Assembly (NCBI RefSeq): GCF_032884065.1
Contig: NC_088867.1
Span: 24,850,018-24,914,017, forward strand
Reading direction: 5' to 3'
DNA from: Artemia franciscana
Taxonomy: Eukaryota > Arthropoda > Branchiopoda > Anostraca > Artemiidae
Length of the DNA: 64,000 bases
Shown: piece after piece, positions 23,032 through 59,299 of the stretch
Layout of the letters: each line of letters begins with the position of its first letter
Numbering within the stretch: position 1 is the first letter of the stretch
Notes under the pieces: model-generated
The model's input: only the letters and a program-made list of their open reading frames with translations
Databases searched by the model: none
Told to the model about the DNA's origin: nothing
Program-made: the position numbers and the translations under genes

Positions 23032-25559
23032 AGTTATGGAAAATGTGTGTTATAATAGCAGTAAGAGGCAGATTTGAATCCAAATAATACAGACCAAAAA
23101 AAAGAGGAAGAAAGATTTAGCAGAAGAAAAATGTTTGCCAATCATTTGATCTGACTCTGAGCCGTAGTTTTTTTTTGTACTTGTATATTTCTTGCCATTA
23201 CAATTTAATGAGCTATGAACATATAAATTATTTACCAGTTTATTTAATATGATTCTGAATCAAATTTGCTGAAACGAAAAGTTTTTATACAAATTTAATG
23301 CTTATTAGGTTTATGATTCCTGGTTGACTGATTATGGAAATACATACCCAATGGCGCTCTGGCTTTTGATGAGTTATAAACGCAGGTGGTCATGGTCTTA
23401 TTTGTGACAAGACTTTTTATTTTATTTTTTGGAACTTATAGGTTCCATCTATTCATTCAAAGTGGTACCTCTTATATTTAGTTTTTATATAATTATTGGT
23501 TTTCATTGATATTCGTTTTATACTTCATTTATTCGATCATAGCAATTTGTGTTCACATTAAGTTTGACTTTTTATATGACTTTGTTTCGGGTCGTTTCAG
23601 GTTATAGCATAGCTCTTTAATTTTCGTTGAAAACTTACTGAAAAATGTTTTTTGTTACTTTGTACTATTAATTGGAAGAGTTTCATTGAGGGTTAATTGT
23701 CAAAGTGTTGGTAGAGTTTTCCACTCCTGGATTGTCAGCTGTTGTTGTGTTTTTTTTTTCAAAAAATAGTGGAATGCAACACAGATTTTTAAAATTATAA
23801 AAATTTTAAAATAGTGTCAAAATTTCCGGGTCATCCGTAGTTAGTGGAACACATTTTCACTAATATTTTTGCACGAGGTGGATGGGGAGGATTTTCAATT
23901 ATAGGGATTGAATATTAAATTTCAGTCCAGCACTGAGGCTGTTTCGACCCTTGGCTAGCAAAACCTCATGTACATACATTTATCTTTTTTCGCTATTTAT
24001 CAAAAGAATTGATCTATGTACTGTTTTGTCACAATTGTCAGTTGTTGTTTTTTTTTAATACATGTATGTTAATATGATTTATAAAACAGAATTCTGTTTT
24101 GTTGTCTTTAGATAAAATAAAGAATTCGAACTTCATGAAAAATTCAAACTAATTTGTTTTACGACTTGTTTTTTAACTGAAGTTCCCATGTTCTCATTTA
24201 CGCTCAGTTGTTTTGTAGTTTTCAAGAGAATTAGCTAGGAAGAATATTGAACTTTGTCTTGCTACGAATCGATACACCCGAACTTTTCTTCTAGAATTTG
24301 TTATCTTCGTTTATTTTGTCTTGGCCCAGTCCTTTTGACTGGTTGATCAATATCAATTAAGTTGACCAAAGAAAAAAAAATGTTTGTCCCATTTTGGAGT
24401 TTGGCAAATCAGTACACAACAACTGACTTTTGAAAAACATTTTGAAAGGCATATTTTGCCTATAGCTGACGCCCAGGAAGTTGTAAGACAATTTTCCACA
24501 AAACAAGCTTGGGCTTACTTCTAGCATCACGGATCAATACTAACTATTTTTTTTTAATATTGTCGATTTTCATTTATCTCCCTCCGTCCCTTTCTCATGC
24601 CTTGTAAGTTTCAAGCCAAAAATAGGAGAATTTAAGGTTTTTAGAAATTCACGTGTCCCAAATGGATAAAACTGAATTTTTTTGAATCCTTTTTTTGCCT
24701 TTATATGCTGAAAAAAAGGGCCTCCGTTGATCCTGTCTAACTGCCCTGTAAGCATAAGGCAACCGGGAAAGGCTTTTTTGGCCAATTTTAGGCGCTTAAT
24801 ATTGAAACAACAAAACGTCTATACGTTATGCCTTTATTAGGGTCTACCTGCCCCTTTCAACACGCACTGTAAGTTTCAAGACTATTTTAGACAGAACAAA
24901 TTTTGGGCTTCATGAATTGACACACCTAAAAATTAGTCTCAATCTATGTAACAGTAATAATCTTCTTTTTTATGTCAATCTTTTTTCTAACTTTCCAGGA
25001 TTTTTTTTTCTTTTCGTAAAAACGATTCAACTAAGTTTCGTCAAGTTTTTATTCCCGAGACTCTTTACAAAGACTATACAGATGCAAGTGACCTCGAGAC
25101 CTTGAAGCTGAAATCCTAATCGACCTGATGCCTGAAATCCTAAATTTTTCCAGGAATTTCCGCATATTTCTTATTCAAATTATGGTATTTTGTATTTTAT
25201 TTTAGGGGAATAAATCATGCCCTGAGAAATATTCATGCACACAACACCCTCACTAAGAAAGTCCAATCACCAACCTGATCCGACTGCATCTACCTATGCT
25301 GGGGGGTAGGTTATGTGAAAGGGGAAGTTTCCAAACATCCGTCTGTAGTAATTTATGTTCGCTTTTAGTATAGCTTGAGTATTCTTTTTAATTTTTGCTC
25401 GTTTTAGAGATTAATAATTCGTTTAGATATATCGCTTGCTAATATGTTTGATACGATTATTTATTTTAATTCGTCTTCGTTTTGGATTTCAACGAGTTTC
25501 TTTAATAACGATGGAACTATTGAAATTTAGGTGGAATGCACATAATTCTTCAACTTCAA
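23032..25559. other. No recognisable gene
   Basis: AT-rich DNA. Two weakly similar stretches (24590-24690 and 24840-24940) share 'tgtaagtttcaag' and 'gaattcac.tgtccca'-like sequence about 265 bases apart, perhaps an old tandem repeat. No conserved protein motif was seen. Confidence 0.5.
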
Positions 25560-26293
25560 TCAAAAACAAAGAAAATACGATCCCATACTCAACAGAAATA
25601 ACAAACAGAAATGGTTTGTAGAAGCTAATAGTAGCAATTTTAGATTAACAAGGAAATTCTCCTTTTCTGGATCTCTAACTACCAAATTGTAGTGTTCTCA
25701 GAATGTTTCAACCTGTTCCCTGTTTGCTTACCTGCTTAAACGACGTTCTCCACTCGAAAGCAGGTACATGGCTCAAAGAAAAGAAAGCTTGGGAAGATGA
25801 CTTCAGATAATCTTCTTTTTCACAGGCCATGAAATTCTTCTGCAGTTGGCACCTTGTAAGCTCTGGCTCGATGGCAAGTGAGAACCATCATTTTTGGTAC
25901 TACGTCAGAATTGTTCAAGACTTCCAAAATATATAGCTGTGTCTTCATTTTGACTCTTTCAGTCAAATTGTCCTGCACTTTATTACTTTTCTGGATGCTC
26001 CAGTCTTCACTAGTGTTTATCAAGGCTCATATATAAAATCAAGCGCAATTGAAGTGGATTTTTCTGAAGAAAAGCCGAGTCTGGCGAATGAAAAACTGTT
26101 TTACCTCCACCGACTTTGCTTGAAACAACCACAATGAAGAAAGCTTAATATCCATTTCATCAATCCGACCTGAGGCTCTAACTATCTGTAAAAACATAAA
26201 GGTTAACTCCTCACTGTTTTCTCATAACAAACTGAACTTGGTGGCAAAAAAAAAACTAAACAGGACGAAACCAAAATGTTACTCCCACAACAC
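25560..26293 (+). repeat. Degraded relative of the 29-bp-TIR element
   Basis: Collinear with 12930-13489. Landmarks are 'aacagaaatggttt', 'ctccactcgaaagcagg', 'acttcagataatc', 'gctctggctcgatgg', 'ttcatcaatccgacctgaggc' and a terminal 'aaccaaaatgtta.tc.cacaacac'. It keeps about 250 internal bases missing from the 13-kb copy. The minus-strand frame 25820-26023 belongs to this repeat. Confidence 0.65.
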
Positions 26294-26639
26294 AACAACT
26301 AGGGAAATGCTTCTACTCTCCAAGAATATTGATTGGCTTTTGGTCATTGGGCTTAGCAAGATAGTAGGCGGTAACATTTTTAGACGAGGGATGCAACCTT
26401 TCACAATTTAATAAAACAGCAAATTTAATGAGAAACCTTATTTTCAGCTTCATAGCATTGTTAAGTCCCAATACATAAGATTTCAAAAATCTGCAATTAA
26501 ATTTGATAAGGAAAAAAACAGACTTATATGACTTGAGATTCAAATCAAGTAAAATGAATTGTTTTTACAAAATTAACACCAGAGAAAAGGAACTTAAATT
26601 AGGATATAATTTTATACTGTGTAAATTCCAATAGGTTGG

Positions 26640-27060
26640 TCCTGGGTTTCCTAACCTAACCACTATTAGATGCCAGATACCAAGAAGTAGCTTGTTTAGA
26701 ATTTTACCAATTGTCTTTCCATAAGGGAAAAATAATGGAGCACTCCACCTGTATTTAAAGAAGACAAATACATATGTATTTTATTTAATGGAGGTAAAAG
26801 GGTGTTTTTCTTTTTTCATTTGTCTTGTTTTCTTGTCTACAAGGATGTTTTTTCTACCTTTTAGACTGATGTTCATTTTTTATAGGCGAGTTATTCATAC
26901 TTGAAGCTAAAATAGGCTGAAAATTTTTAACCTAAGTTGGGCTTCCTGGCTACTCCCAAAAGTGAAATTGAATTTGTCAAAGCTTGCAGACTTACTCCTT
27001 TTGCCTGTTTAAAGACAATAGATTCATAATTGGAGCTTTGTTCAGTTTTAACTTACATTT
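26640..27060 (+). repeat. Dispersed repeat, copy 1
   Basis: The segment 'caaaagtgaaattgaatttgtcaaagcttg' with 'tgtttaaag.caa.agattcataattg.agctttgtt', and the neighbouring 'cttgtctacaaggatgttttt' motif, recurs around 30400-30740. Family unknown. Confidence 0.55.
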
Positions 27061-27370
27061 AGTTGGTCTAAAAAAGTCTTTTTTGCTAATAAAAGAACAT
27101 CCCAATACCAACATAAAACATCATTTAACCATATTGAGTGATGACAAGAGGGCTGATAATTTTCCCAGCCTGTAAAGTATTTTTATGATAGCAGAACCCC
27201 ATAAAGTAATATTAGCTGACACTAATCTATTTATATTTCTAATACAAGGTTGATTCTGTTTTTGGAAAGAGCATAAAAAGAAGCAACAAAGTTGTTGGGC
27301 TAGCCTTGGGAAGAAATGGATCCCCTCTCCTTTTTTGGGAATTTTTAAAACGTCGAATTTGTGTGCCTTA

Positions 27371-28188
27371 TTTATGAAGTATTTGTTATCCATTTCAGTT
27401 CAAAAAATTGGCAATTCAAAATCTTTGCTCAATCATAACCCTTATTTTGGATTAATGAAAATATTACTTATGTTTCAATATGAAGACATCAAAATTATAT
27501 CCCATAAATTAAGCTATTTCGGACAATTTGCATCTGTCAGTTGAGCTCACTGAATAGAATCTCATGTTTATATCTAGAGTAATTGAGGAGGACATCCCTC
27601 TCCCCCTTGATCCTTGTAAAATACCTTTTGGGGGATCCTTTATGAACAATACCTTTTTTGGTATTTCCCTTGGAAAAGAAGGACAATTTTACTCCCCTGT
27701 TGTCTGCAACTTAGAATGCCCACACTGCTTTAGCTGTCCATGCTTAACTTTTGTTTTTACTTAAGTATTTATGAAATATGAATTATTTATTTTCAGTCTC
27801 AAAAACTAGCTATTCAAAATCTTTGCTTAATCATAACCATTATTTTTGCAATAATGAAAATAGTACTTATTTTTCAATGTGGACTGGAAAATTTTACTTT
27901 GACAAGACCCAAGTAAAATCCCATAACTTTGGCTACTTAGGGCAATGTTTATCTGGCAGTTAAGCTTGCTGAGTAAAATATCGAGTTTAGATCTAGAGTT
28001 ATTGAAGGAGGACACCCCTTTCCCTTAAACTTTGAAAAAAAATCTTTTGGGAGATTGTTTTATGAATAATACCTTTTTTGGTATTTTCCTTTGCAAAAAA
28101 AGAACAATTTTACTCGCCTGTTGTCTGCAATTTAAAAGGCCCACGCTACTTTACCCATCCATGCTTAATTGCTGTTTTTACTGAAGAA
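27371..28188 (+). repeat. Tandem duplication of a ~0.4-kb unit
   Basis: Unit 1 (27371-27768) and unit 2 (27769-28188) share 'attcaaaatctttgct.aatcataacc' (27413, 27811), 'atctagagt.attga', 'taccttttttggtatttcc' and 'ttttactc.cctgttgtctgcaa' in order. The small open frames are shadows of the repeat. Confidence 0.8.
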
Positions 28189-30399
28189 CGCCAACGTTGA
28201 TCAAAAACGCAGCTATTAACATTTATGCCAAGTTCACACACATAGGATTTTGTAAAAATTCTATAGCCAAATCCTTAAAGGTTCCAAAGAAAAGGGTTCA
28301 CACGCAAAGAACCGTCTATGAGCGTGTCCGAAAGCTTATTTCACGAAGAATGCTGCATCTGGATGCAGGGTTAATTCTGAATACTCAGTCCAAAAGCTGT
28401 TTCCGTCATTTGTTCTTTGAACCTCAAATCCCTACTCAACAGGAGCAGGGGAAGAAACAGAAATCAACCATGAGATGGAAAACAGCTTCCATGTAGCTCC
28501 TGATCACTTTACTGCTACTGCAAATTAATGGAAGTGCTAGACATTTTATTTCTCTGTCTGATGGAGGAGCAATTTTTCTCTTACAGATAATGCATGCACA
28601 ATTGTCAAGACTTTCTTTGCTACTGCAAGTGCTTATTCAACCAAATTCCAGTTGTTTGATTGCACAGGTTAGTTCTGCAGTTTTTCAACGAGTTAAATAA
28701 TATACCAATTCTGTCATGCATGTATCTATAGATATTCTTTAGAGAACGTCATGGAAAAGAAGATATAAGAGCTTTCTATGCATCCAGTAGCCTATATTGT
28801 GTTGTCAAGTCTCTCTTTTACCTTTTTTGTGAAAAAGCCATTGATGTTTGTAGCTTAAAATTTTTGCTATTTTATTAAAAATATCCTCTTTTTCTCTTTG
28901 AATGAACTCTCTTTGGTCAGAAAATGATTAGCATAACAGGAACTAAAGAACAAAATTAGGCTGTGTCAATCTTATTCACCTGTTATATACAGGTTAAATA
29001 CAATTTAATTATCTAAACTAACTTAAGAAAAGTTAAATTGTAAGCTTTTCAGATCTTGGGTTAGATACATTTAAACTAGTTTGATTTTTTTTTTTTTTGC
29101 TAATAGAAAACCAGTGCTCTTGTAGGGTATTGGCTAGTGCTGCCAACTCAGAAGTGGTGGCTCTAGGGGTTAACGCATCATGATGCCACCAATGTAAGGA
29201 ACTGTGTTGTCAGAGGATTTGTTAATTTCAACTAACCAACCAAGAAAGCATAATAAATAATCAATTTCTTTCTTTCTTTCTTTTTGTTCTTGTCTATGAT
29301 ACACAGTATCAATCTATTTATTTACACTAAAATCCCATGGCTTGTTGGCCAATTCACTATGCTATAAACAATGAAATAACTTCAAGTGTTCAGCCAAAGA
29401 CAGCCATCCTCTACATCACCATTCATCCAGCAAAATAAAAAAAGTGTAAGTGTACTCATCTTATTTTCATTGAGAAATAACACTAACATCCCCATTTCAC
29501 CCAATTATTTTTAATTTTCCACAAAATATTTAAGGTGCTAATTATGAAAATAAACAAAGCTCTAGGATTTTCAAATCTCAGGAGGAATAAAATTCTAAGT
29601 ACACTGTGCAGCCAACAGGATATACAATAGCATTTAAACTTACATTAAGTTGTAAAGGAGCTGACTGCTTTTTATTGGTTGGGACTAACAACTCTTATGA
29701 CAATTGTCCTTGTATTGGTGGCATTGTAGAGTATCTAACCTTTAAGCCCTCTGCTTCTGAGTACACTATGCTAGTCAATACTCTACATGACCACAAGCAA
29801 ATAAACAGTGAAGCCCAACACTAATCAGCTGCAATGGGGCTGGTAGTGGAATAACCAATAGAATCTGATTGTTGTAGATACCACAAAATTGTGACTTCAG
29901 GTCCTATTGAGGGTCTTTTTTCTGGGAATACAACGTTTGATATGGCATAAGCAAAAGGAAGGACCTGTAGACCTAGAGAAAAAACATGTTAAAAAAAAGT
30001 ATTTTTTATAATTTGCACAATAATTATAGCTTACACATTCTACATGCAGCCCTGCTCTACTTTACCCCCAACTCTTCTCATATAGAAATATGTAGCTGAA
30101 GTTACATGTTTCCCATTGATTCTGCCAATGTTTCCTTCAACCTTAGCTCCCTGTTAATTGAAGCAACTGTGACAACAAGAATGGGAAAAAGTAACAAGTG
30201 ACAGAATACATTGGAGCTATATAATTTAGGCTATATATTTGCACATTAGACAGGTTGGAGGTAAGTTATAGTATAGAGATGCATGCTTTTCCCTTTGGTA
30301 TGTAGGCTAAGTAGAAGATCACTTGTACCTGATGCTCTCCCTGTTGTGTTAGTTGGATGGGAAAAATCCAAAGAATGTTCCCTTTGAAAAGGAAAGGTG
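28189..30399. other. No recognised gene; one exon-like interval
   Basis: A 100-codon open frame at 28197-28496 is unrecognised. A segment bounded by good splice-like sites (ctcttacag|AT at 28592 and TGCACAG|gttagt at 28669) reads NACTIVKTFFATASAYSTKF, but no other exon could be linked to it. A (TTTC)n tract lies at 29267-29287, and an unrecognised 72-codon frame at 29606-29824. Confidence 0.35.
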
Positions 30400-30740
30400 A
30401 GACTGCCCAAAAGTGAGATTGAATTTGTCAAAGCTTGGAGGTTTGCCCCTCCAGTCTGTTTAAAGGCAACAGATTCATAATTGCAGCTTTGTTAATTTCA
30501 ATCTTAAGGGTGACCTAAATTTGTGACACTTCATTAAATGGTTGTAAAGGGATACTTTTATTTTTTGTCTTGTCTGTTTTCTACAAGATTTTTTTTTTAA
30601 CTTTAAATTGATATAAATTTCTTGCAAATTATTTATTCATACCAGAGGTCCACTTGCAAGTTTTTTACCTGCTTTGTAATCCCTGGTCTAACACTTGCAT
30701 TTAAATTTATTGAAGCTAGGAAACATAGAACTCCTATCTT
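30400..30740 (+). repeat. Dispersed repeat, copy 2
   Basis: Shares 'aaagtgagattgaatttgtc' and 'aacagattcataattg' with 26950-27050, and 'tgtctacaag'-type sequence with 26830. The modules are in a different order relative to copy 1, suggesting rearrangement. Confidence 0.5.
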
Positions 30741-31080
30741 TTTAAAGAAAATTGATAGGTATAAGTAGGTTTTATTGCACTAAAGCCCTAGGGCCATAGC
30801 AATTCAAAACAAAATAAAGGAGATTAATTTTAGAATAATTGACATTAAATAAGCATAACAGTCAAAAAGAAAATCAAATAACAAAATTATACTTCTGTGC
30901 TCAGTTGCCAACCTGAGCAATTGTCATAAATTTTTAAATCTTGCAAAACATTCACCCCCATTACATTCACCAGTCATCTCTTGTGATCCACATTCTTGTC
31001 CATACATCCACAATTGAGGGGAAGGGAAGGACCATCATACTTGCATTTCTTCATTTTTACTTATATTTAATGAGTTTCAA

Positions 31081-32035
31081 AGAAAGTTTCTATGGTTAAG
31101 TCAGTAGGCCAGTAAAGGACCTGGTGGTCCTTTAGCCAGGAAGTGTGGTAAAATTCTAGTTAATTGACTTCTTGCTGTCTCAGAAAGGGTTTAGGTTAGG
31201 AAAATGAAACTTTCAGGGATGGGTCTATAGGCTAAAGTATGTCCCAGGAAGGTATTTTAAAGTACCCACCTCCACTCTTTCTCCCTCTAGAGGGCCCTGA
31301 AATTTGCCTACATGACAGGTCTATACCTATTAAAATTTTGACAAAACAACATTTTACCTTAATTTTCAATTACTAGTTGCTTTTTTGCTGCCTTTAGTTC
31401 TGAAAATGCAATTCCTGTTATTTGAGTTGAATTTTGAACCATATCAATGTTTTTTTTTTTCCAAATTTGGGATATGTATTTGCATATCTTTAAAACCTTA
31501 TAAATTGGGATTGAGCAAAGTTAAGAAGCTGAAAACAACTTCATTGTAGGCTACTTCAATTAAGCAGAAGATCTATTTTGCAAGGTTTCACTTTTATAAC
31601 ACATATTTTAAAAGGTCATCAAAGGTCAGAGCCCTCTAGAGGGAGATGGAGTGGAGGTGGGTACTTCAAAATACCTTCCCAGGACATACTTTACCCTATA
31701 GACCCATCCCTGAAAGTTTCATTTTCCTAGCCTAAACCCTTTCTGAGATAGCAAGAAGTCAATTAACTAGAATTTTACCAGGAAGTACAATAGGAAGCTA
31801 GGGGCCAGCCATCCTATGTTTTTGCATGCACTTCCTAGGCTACTTGCTGTCCCCAGATTTCTCTGGGAACTCATTTAAAGTTGGGCCAATTCTAGTTGAG
31901 GTTAGTCACATCACCAACCCCTATCCAAAACCGAATAAACTGGCAATACCAGGAATTAAACCTGTACCCCTTGGACAAAGGATTCCAACCCAGAGTACCT
32001 ACCACTTAGCAAAGAACACAAATGTGACCAGAGAA
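31081..32035 (-). mobile_element. tRNA-derived SINE (split by an inverted-repeat element)
   Basis: On the minus strand the 5' head has an A box TTGCTAAGTGG (32002-32012) and a B box GGTTTAATTCC (31952-31962) about 40 bases apart, the spacing of an RNA polymerase III internal promoter. The body (31781-31945) matches the truncated insert at 19638-19806. The remainder of the element lies at about 31081-31145 beyond the inserted inverted-repeat element. A possible further fragment is 'acctagagaaatctgggaag' near 35246. Confidence 0.65.
31146..31780. mobile_element. 635-bp inverted-repeat (MITE-like) element inserted in the SINE
   Basis: Arms 31146-31304 and 31626-31780 are near-perfect inverted repeats of about 155 bases, starting TGGTAAAATTCTAG and ending CTAGAATTTTACCA. 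The flanks GGAAGTG and GGAAGTA suggest a 6-7-bp imperfect target duplication. The interior is AT-rich without a gene. Superfamily cannot be assigned. Confidence 0.8.
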
Positions 32036-32772
32036 CAACAATTATTTGAAAAAAAGAAAAGAATATTGAAAAAATAACTCTTGCAATAGTTGTCCCACTA
32101 CTGTCCCATAAATGCAATAGGCATATTTTATTTAGACAAATCAATTTAAGACATGTATCAACAAAACTCCATTAGGGATTGTATTTAATTAAGATACAAT
32201 CAAGCTATGTAAATACTTAGCTTTGTGATATTCTAGTCTTGAAATAATAAAAAACAAGTTTATATGTTCTACTTGTTTTCAACCAGCTCATTTGAGCAAA
32301 ATCATTTGTGACAGCAATATGCCCATAGTTGGCTTAGAATATCTCTAAAATGCTTTATAACAGAAGGAATTGAAAAAATATATATATACTGATCAGTATT
32401 AAACTATCCCTTAAATTTAAACAAAATGACTGACCCTCCCTTGGGCTCAAGCATATTTAATTTGAAAACCACTCTACTGCTTGCCAGCTTACTATTGTTG
32501 TTCCTTCTTCTTCAGCAGGCGGGGGATTTCAGTCGATACTATTCAGCCCTTTTCCTTTTGACTCACTCTGTGAGATCGACAGAGCTATGGAGCTGGTTTG
32601 TTTTATATAATTTGTATCTGCTCAGATTTCTTGTAGTATATCTTTTGATACTAGCAGTTGAATTATAAGAGAATATATATTGAGCTCTGTGTGCAAGTAT
32701 GGTCAGTGAGACTCTTGGCTGTTAGTGGAATTTTGTGGTGTTTGAAGCATTCTAACATTTTACATTGCAGGG

Positions 32773-33590
32773 TATACTGTGCAGACGTCAGCATGGTAAT
32801 GATATATTGTTTCATTTTTAAGATTACATGACCTGCAAAGGAGGGACGAGGGAACTTCACCACTTGAATTTGGGATCTGATATGAAAATGCCTGAAAATT
32901 TAGCCCATTTGAACCTGACCGAATTCTATGATAAGTCTTGGAAAGGTGCTTACTGGGGAAAGGTGATAGGGTTGGATTCTTATTATTTATCAGTACCTCT
33001 GTAAGTCTCCAGCGGTAAATATCTCTAATGGGAATTGGTCTCCCACTTGGCTGGTCAATATTTAAAGCATTTTTTGCTATTTCATCTGCCTTATGGTTAC
33101 CTACTATACCCAAGTGGCTTGGAATACACTGGATATGAGTTAAAATACCTTTTAAAGCAAAAATATCAATAATCCTAAGAAAAAGAAATGTGTCAATATC
33201 CATCTTATATTGAGAAGCTGAAGAAAGCAGCTCCAGACTTGACAAAGAGTCAGAATATATTATAATATTTTTAATATTAACATTCATATATTCATTAACC
33301 ATGAGGAAATCTAATGCCATGATTATGGCATTTAGCTCGGCAGACATTACAGATGAATTATCGTGTAATCTCTCGCCTAAAGCGATATTATGGGTTGAAA
33401 AAACGCTCCGCTTTCCACTTTCTTATTCATTTTTGACCCATCTACGAAAATTTGAAAATGGTTTTTATATCCAACATTATTTAGCTCGGCAAATTTTTTT
33501 CTGAATAAAAGTAATGGGGGTAAGTTCTTTAATCCGCTTTGAGAAGTCAGTCTTTATTATGGGGATTTACCAACTCCAAGGGGGAGTTTG
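32773..33590 (-). pseudogene. LINE RNase H domain fragment
   Basis: A 195-codon frame (32760-33347) contains AELNAIIMALDFL, NIIIYSDSLSSLELL and IPSHLGIVGNHKADEIAKNA. These are the E, D and H/D blocks of a type I RNase H as found at the C-terminus of I/R1-type LINEs. A trailing CRSCNLKNETIYHYHADVC suggests a zinc-knuckle-like end. The first catalytic block (FQIFVDGSKMN) lies upstream in a shifted frame near 33440-33480, so one frameshift separates them. The rest of ORF2 is absent. Confidence 0.85.
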
Positions 33591-34021
33591 GGAGAATGTG
33601 GGTGCAGTAGAATGCAATAGAGTACAATATGCGTGCTTGTTCCCAGTGCATCGCCACTATCTTCCTCAGTTTCTTCTGAAAAACCTCAGATAAATGCTAC
33701 AATTTCGTAGAAACGTTTCATAGGGTTTTCTGGCGTCATAACCCCGCGATATTTACAGATGAAATTCTAGTCCAAACTGGGAATTCTTCGAAGAATTTCA
33801 AATGCATGGTAGTTAATTCTGCATTCTTGACCTTTCGGACACACTCTATATGTGTACAATGCTACCATTATGTACTCTATCCGCTAGAAGAAGAAGAATT
33901 TGTCTCTGCAGTGAAAGTATAACGTAAAAGACGCATCTTGGGCTTAGCGTCGACTAATCGAAACTCTGCTTAATCGAAATACTTGCCTATTTTCAAACAT
34001 ATTGTGTGTGACAAAGTCGCA

Positions 34022-57769
<23,748 letters not shown>

Positions 57770-58333
57770 GTAAGTTGTTATTAGGTCAGATGTTTGTGAA
57801 CATTAGAAAAATAAAAACAGCAAAAAGACAAAAACAAACGAGGAAAATTTTCAGCTTGTGAATAAAGAAAACAAAACGGATATGTTGGCAAAGAACTTCG
57901 ATGAGCCATTTTCAGTGCTCGGAAAAACTTATTTATTGTAAAAGAAAAAAAAATGTTTGGAAATAGTTTTCACGAAAGCAAAAAACGTCGGGCAGAGCTA
58001 GTGTGGTTTCAGACCATATTTGCGTCAGGCATATGGGGACCGTGTGACCTGAGTTATCTTACATTATAAAAGAAGTTTCATTTGTGTTTCGTTCTTCATT
58101 TTTTTTTTCTACCTCATGTGTAGCCAGTCTTGTCTCACAACCTACTCATACGCTTTTAATTCCATTCAGGATAGGAGGGTAAAAAGTATAGTATCCATAT
58201 TCTTGGTCTAAAACTTTTTGAACCATCTTAACTGTGGCTATCCCAATGTCCTTGTGTTGTATGGCGCGAGTTTTACAAGAGAACGAAAGAATTGATGGGA
58301 GTCTTTCGGTTATTCTTTTTTTCAGCTATTCTT
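57770..58333. other. TEX10 intron 6, start: nothing recognised
   Basis: No candidate for TEX10 exon 7 was found. The expected continuation is a helical repeat rich in Leu. Confidence 0.4.
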
Positions 58334-58381
58334 ATTTTCCTTGAGCAAACAAATAGGACTATTTGTTTGCTCAAGGAAAAT
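58334..58381. repeat. Perfect 22-bp hairpin with 4-base loop
   Basis: Arms 58334-58355 and 58360-58381 are exact reverse complements (core TTTTCCTTGAGCAAACAAAT), separated by ggac. It lies in the intron after TEX10 exon 6. Confidence 0.93.
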
Positions 58382-58419
58382 ATTTTAGGCACCCAAATGA
58401 ATCACAACCATTTTCCGTC

Positions 58420-58890
58420 TCATGGGCTCCAGTTTCCAGACAATGCTAGAAAAGTCTTAAAGTTCGTGGTTACTTGAGGGTCAAATATCGCACCTTCTTG
58501 CAATCGTGTGGGTATGCCTTCTGTATGCTCGTGGTTTTCTTCCAAATGAACAAGGTCCGAGGTGGTGAGACGCGAAGCTATCCTCCCACCTACTTGGAGG
58601 ACGACCACAAGGGAAAGAATAGTGAATCTGACCTTCGAAGATGATTTTTGGGAGACAGCACTAACTCATCCGTTGGATGTGACTGAGCCATCGGAGTTGC
58701 CCGAGCCGGATCTTGCTGGGGATTCTTTGTTGGATTTCAAGGCACTCAAAGAGTTCCATTCTTGAGACTCTGTCAAAGTTTTGATTCTGACTTTTTGGTG
58801 TAGGCATTTAGTTTCAAACATTGCGAGTCGGCACTGGTCATGCACCTTTAGCTTCCTATTTAAGGACCAAATAAGATACGGAAAATTCAT
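58420..58890. other. Unrecognised open region with long frames on both strands
   Basis: On the plus strand 58562-58765 reads RIVNLTFEDDFWETALTHPL, then an acidic, Pro-rich stretch ending in KALKEFHS. The minus strand is open over 58420-58608 and 58666-58890 in frames separated by a stop. The composition is less AT-rich than the surroundings, which suggests former coding DNA (a transposon or processed fragment). No family was recognised. It is not a TEX10 exon by similarity. Confidence 0.3.
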
Positions 58891-59299
58891 GTCAGTAGAG
58901 CCATGTAAGTTATATATAAGTGATACATGGTGCCTTTAGACTATTGCTCACTAGCTGCATTTTGGATTTCTGGAACTCCCATTGAAAGCGGTCCCAAGTT
59001 ATTATTTTATAATTTGACTGTGAAACTGGCGAGTGTAACTCAAGGTTTGTAAATGACAGTTCTCGATAAATATTAGTAACAATCATAATAATGATCATTT
59101 ATTTGCACAAAAGGCGATAAGAATAGACAATCGACTGAAAAAACAAAACAGTAATCGATAGAACTTAATGGCCAATACATAAACACGATCCTGTATCAAT
59201 TAACAGAAAAAGAGCTCTGTGGTTCATTTATAGTCTCAGGTTTTCCCCCAACTTAAGAATTTCTCCAAAGTCCTTCCTCATAAGTATCCATTTATTTTT

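Noticed and set aside
33983..34021. N-terminal extension of TEX10 exon 1 from a TTG codon
   Set aside because: No ATG in frame, and the extra residues do not resemble TEX10. ATG 34022 gives the expected basic N-terminus.
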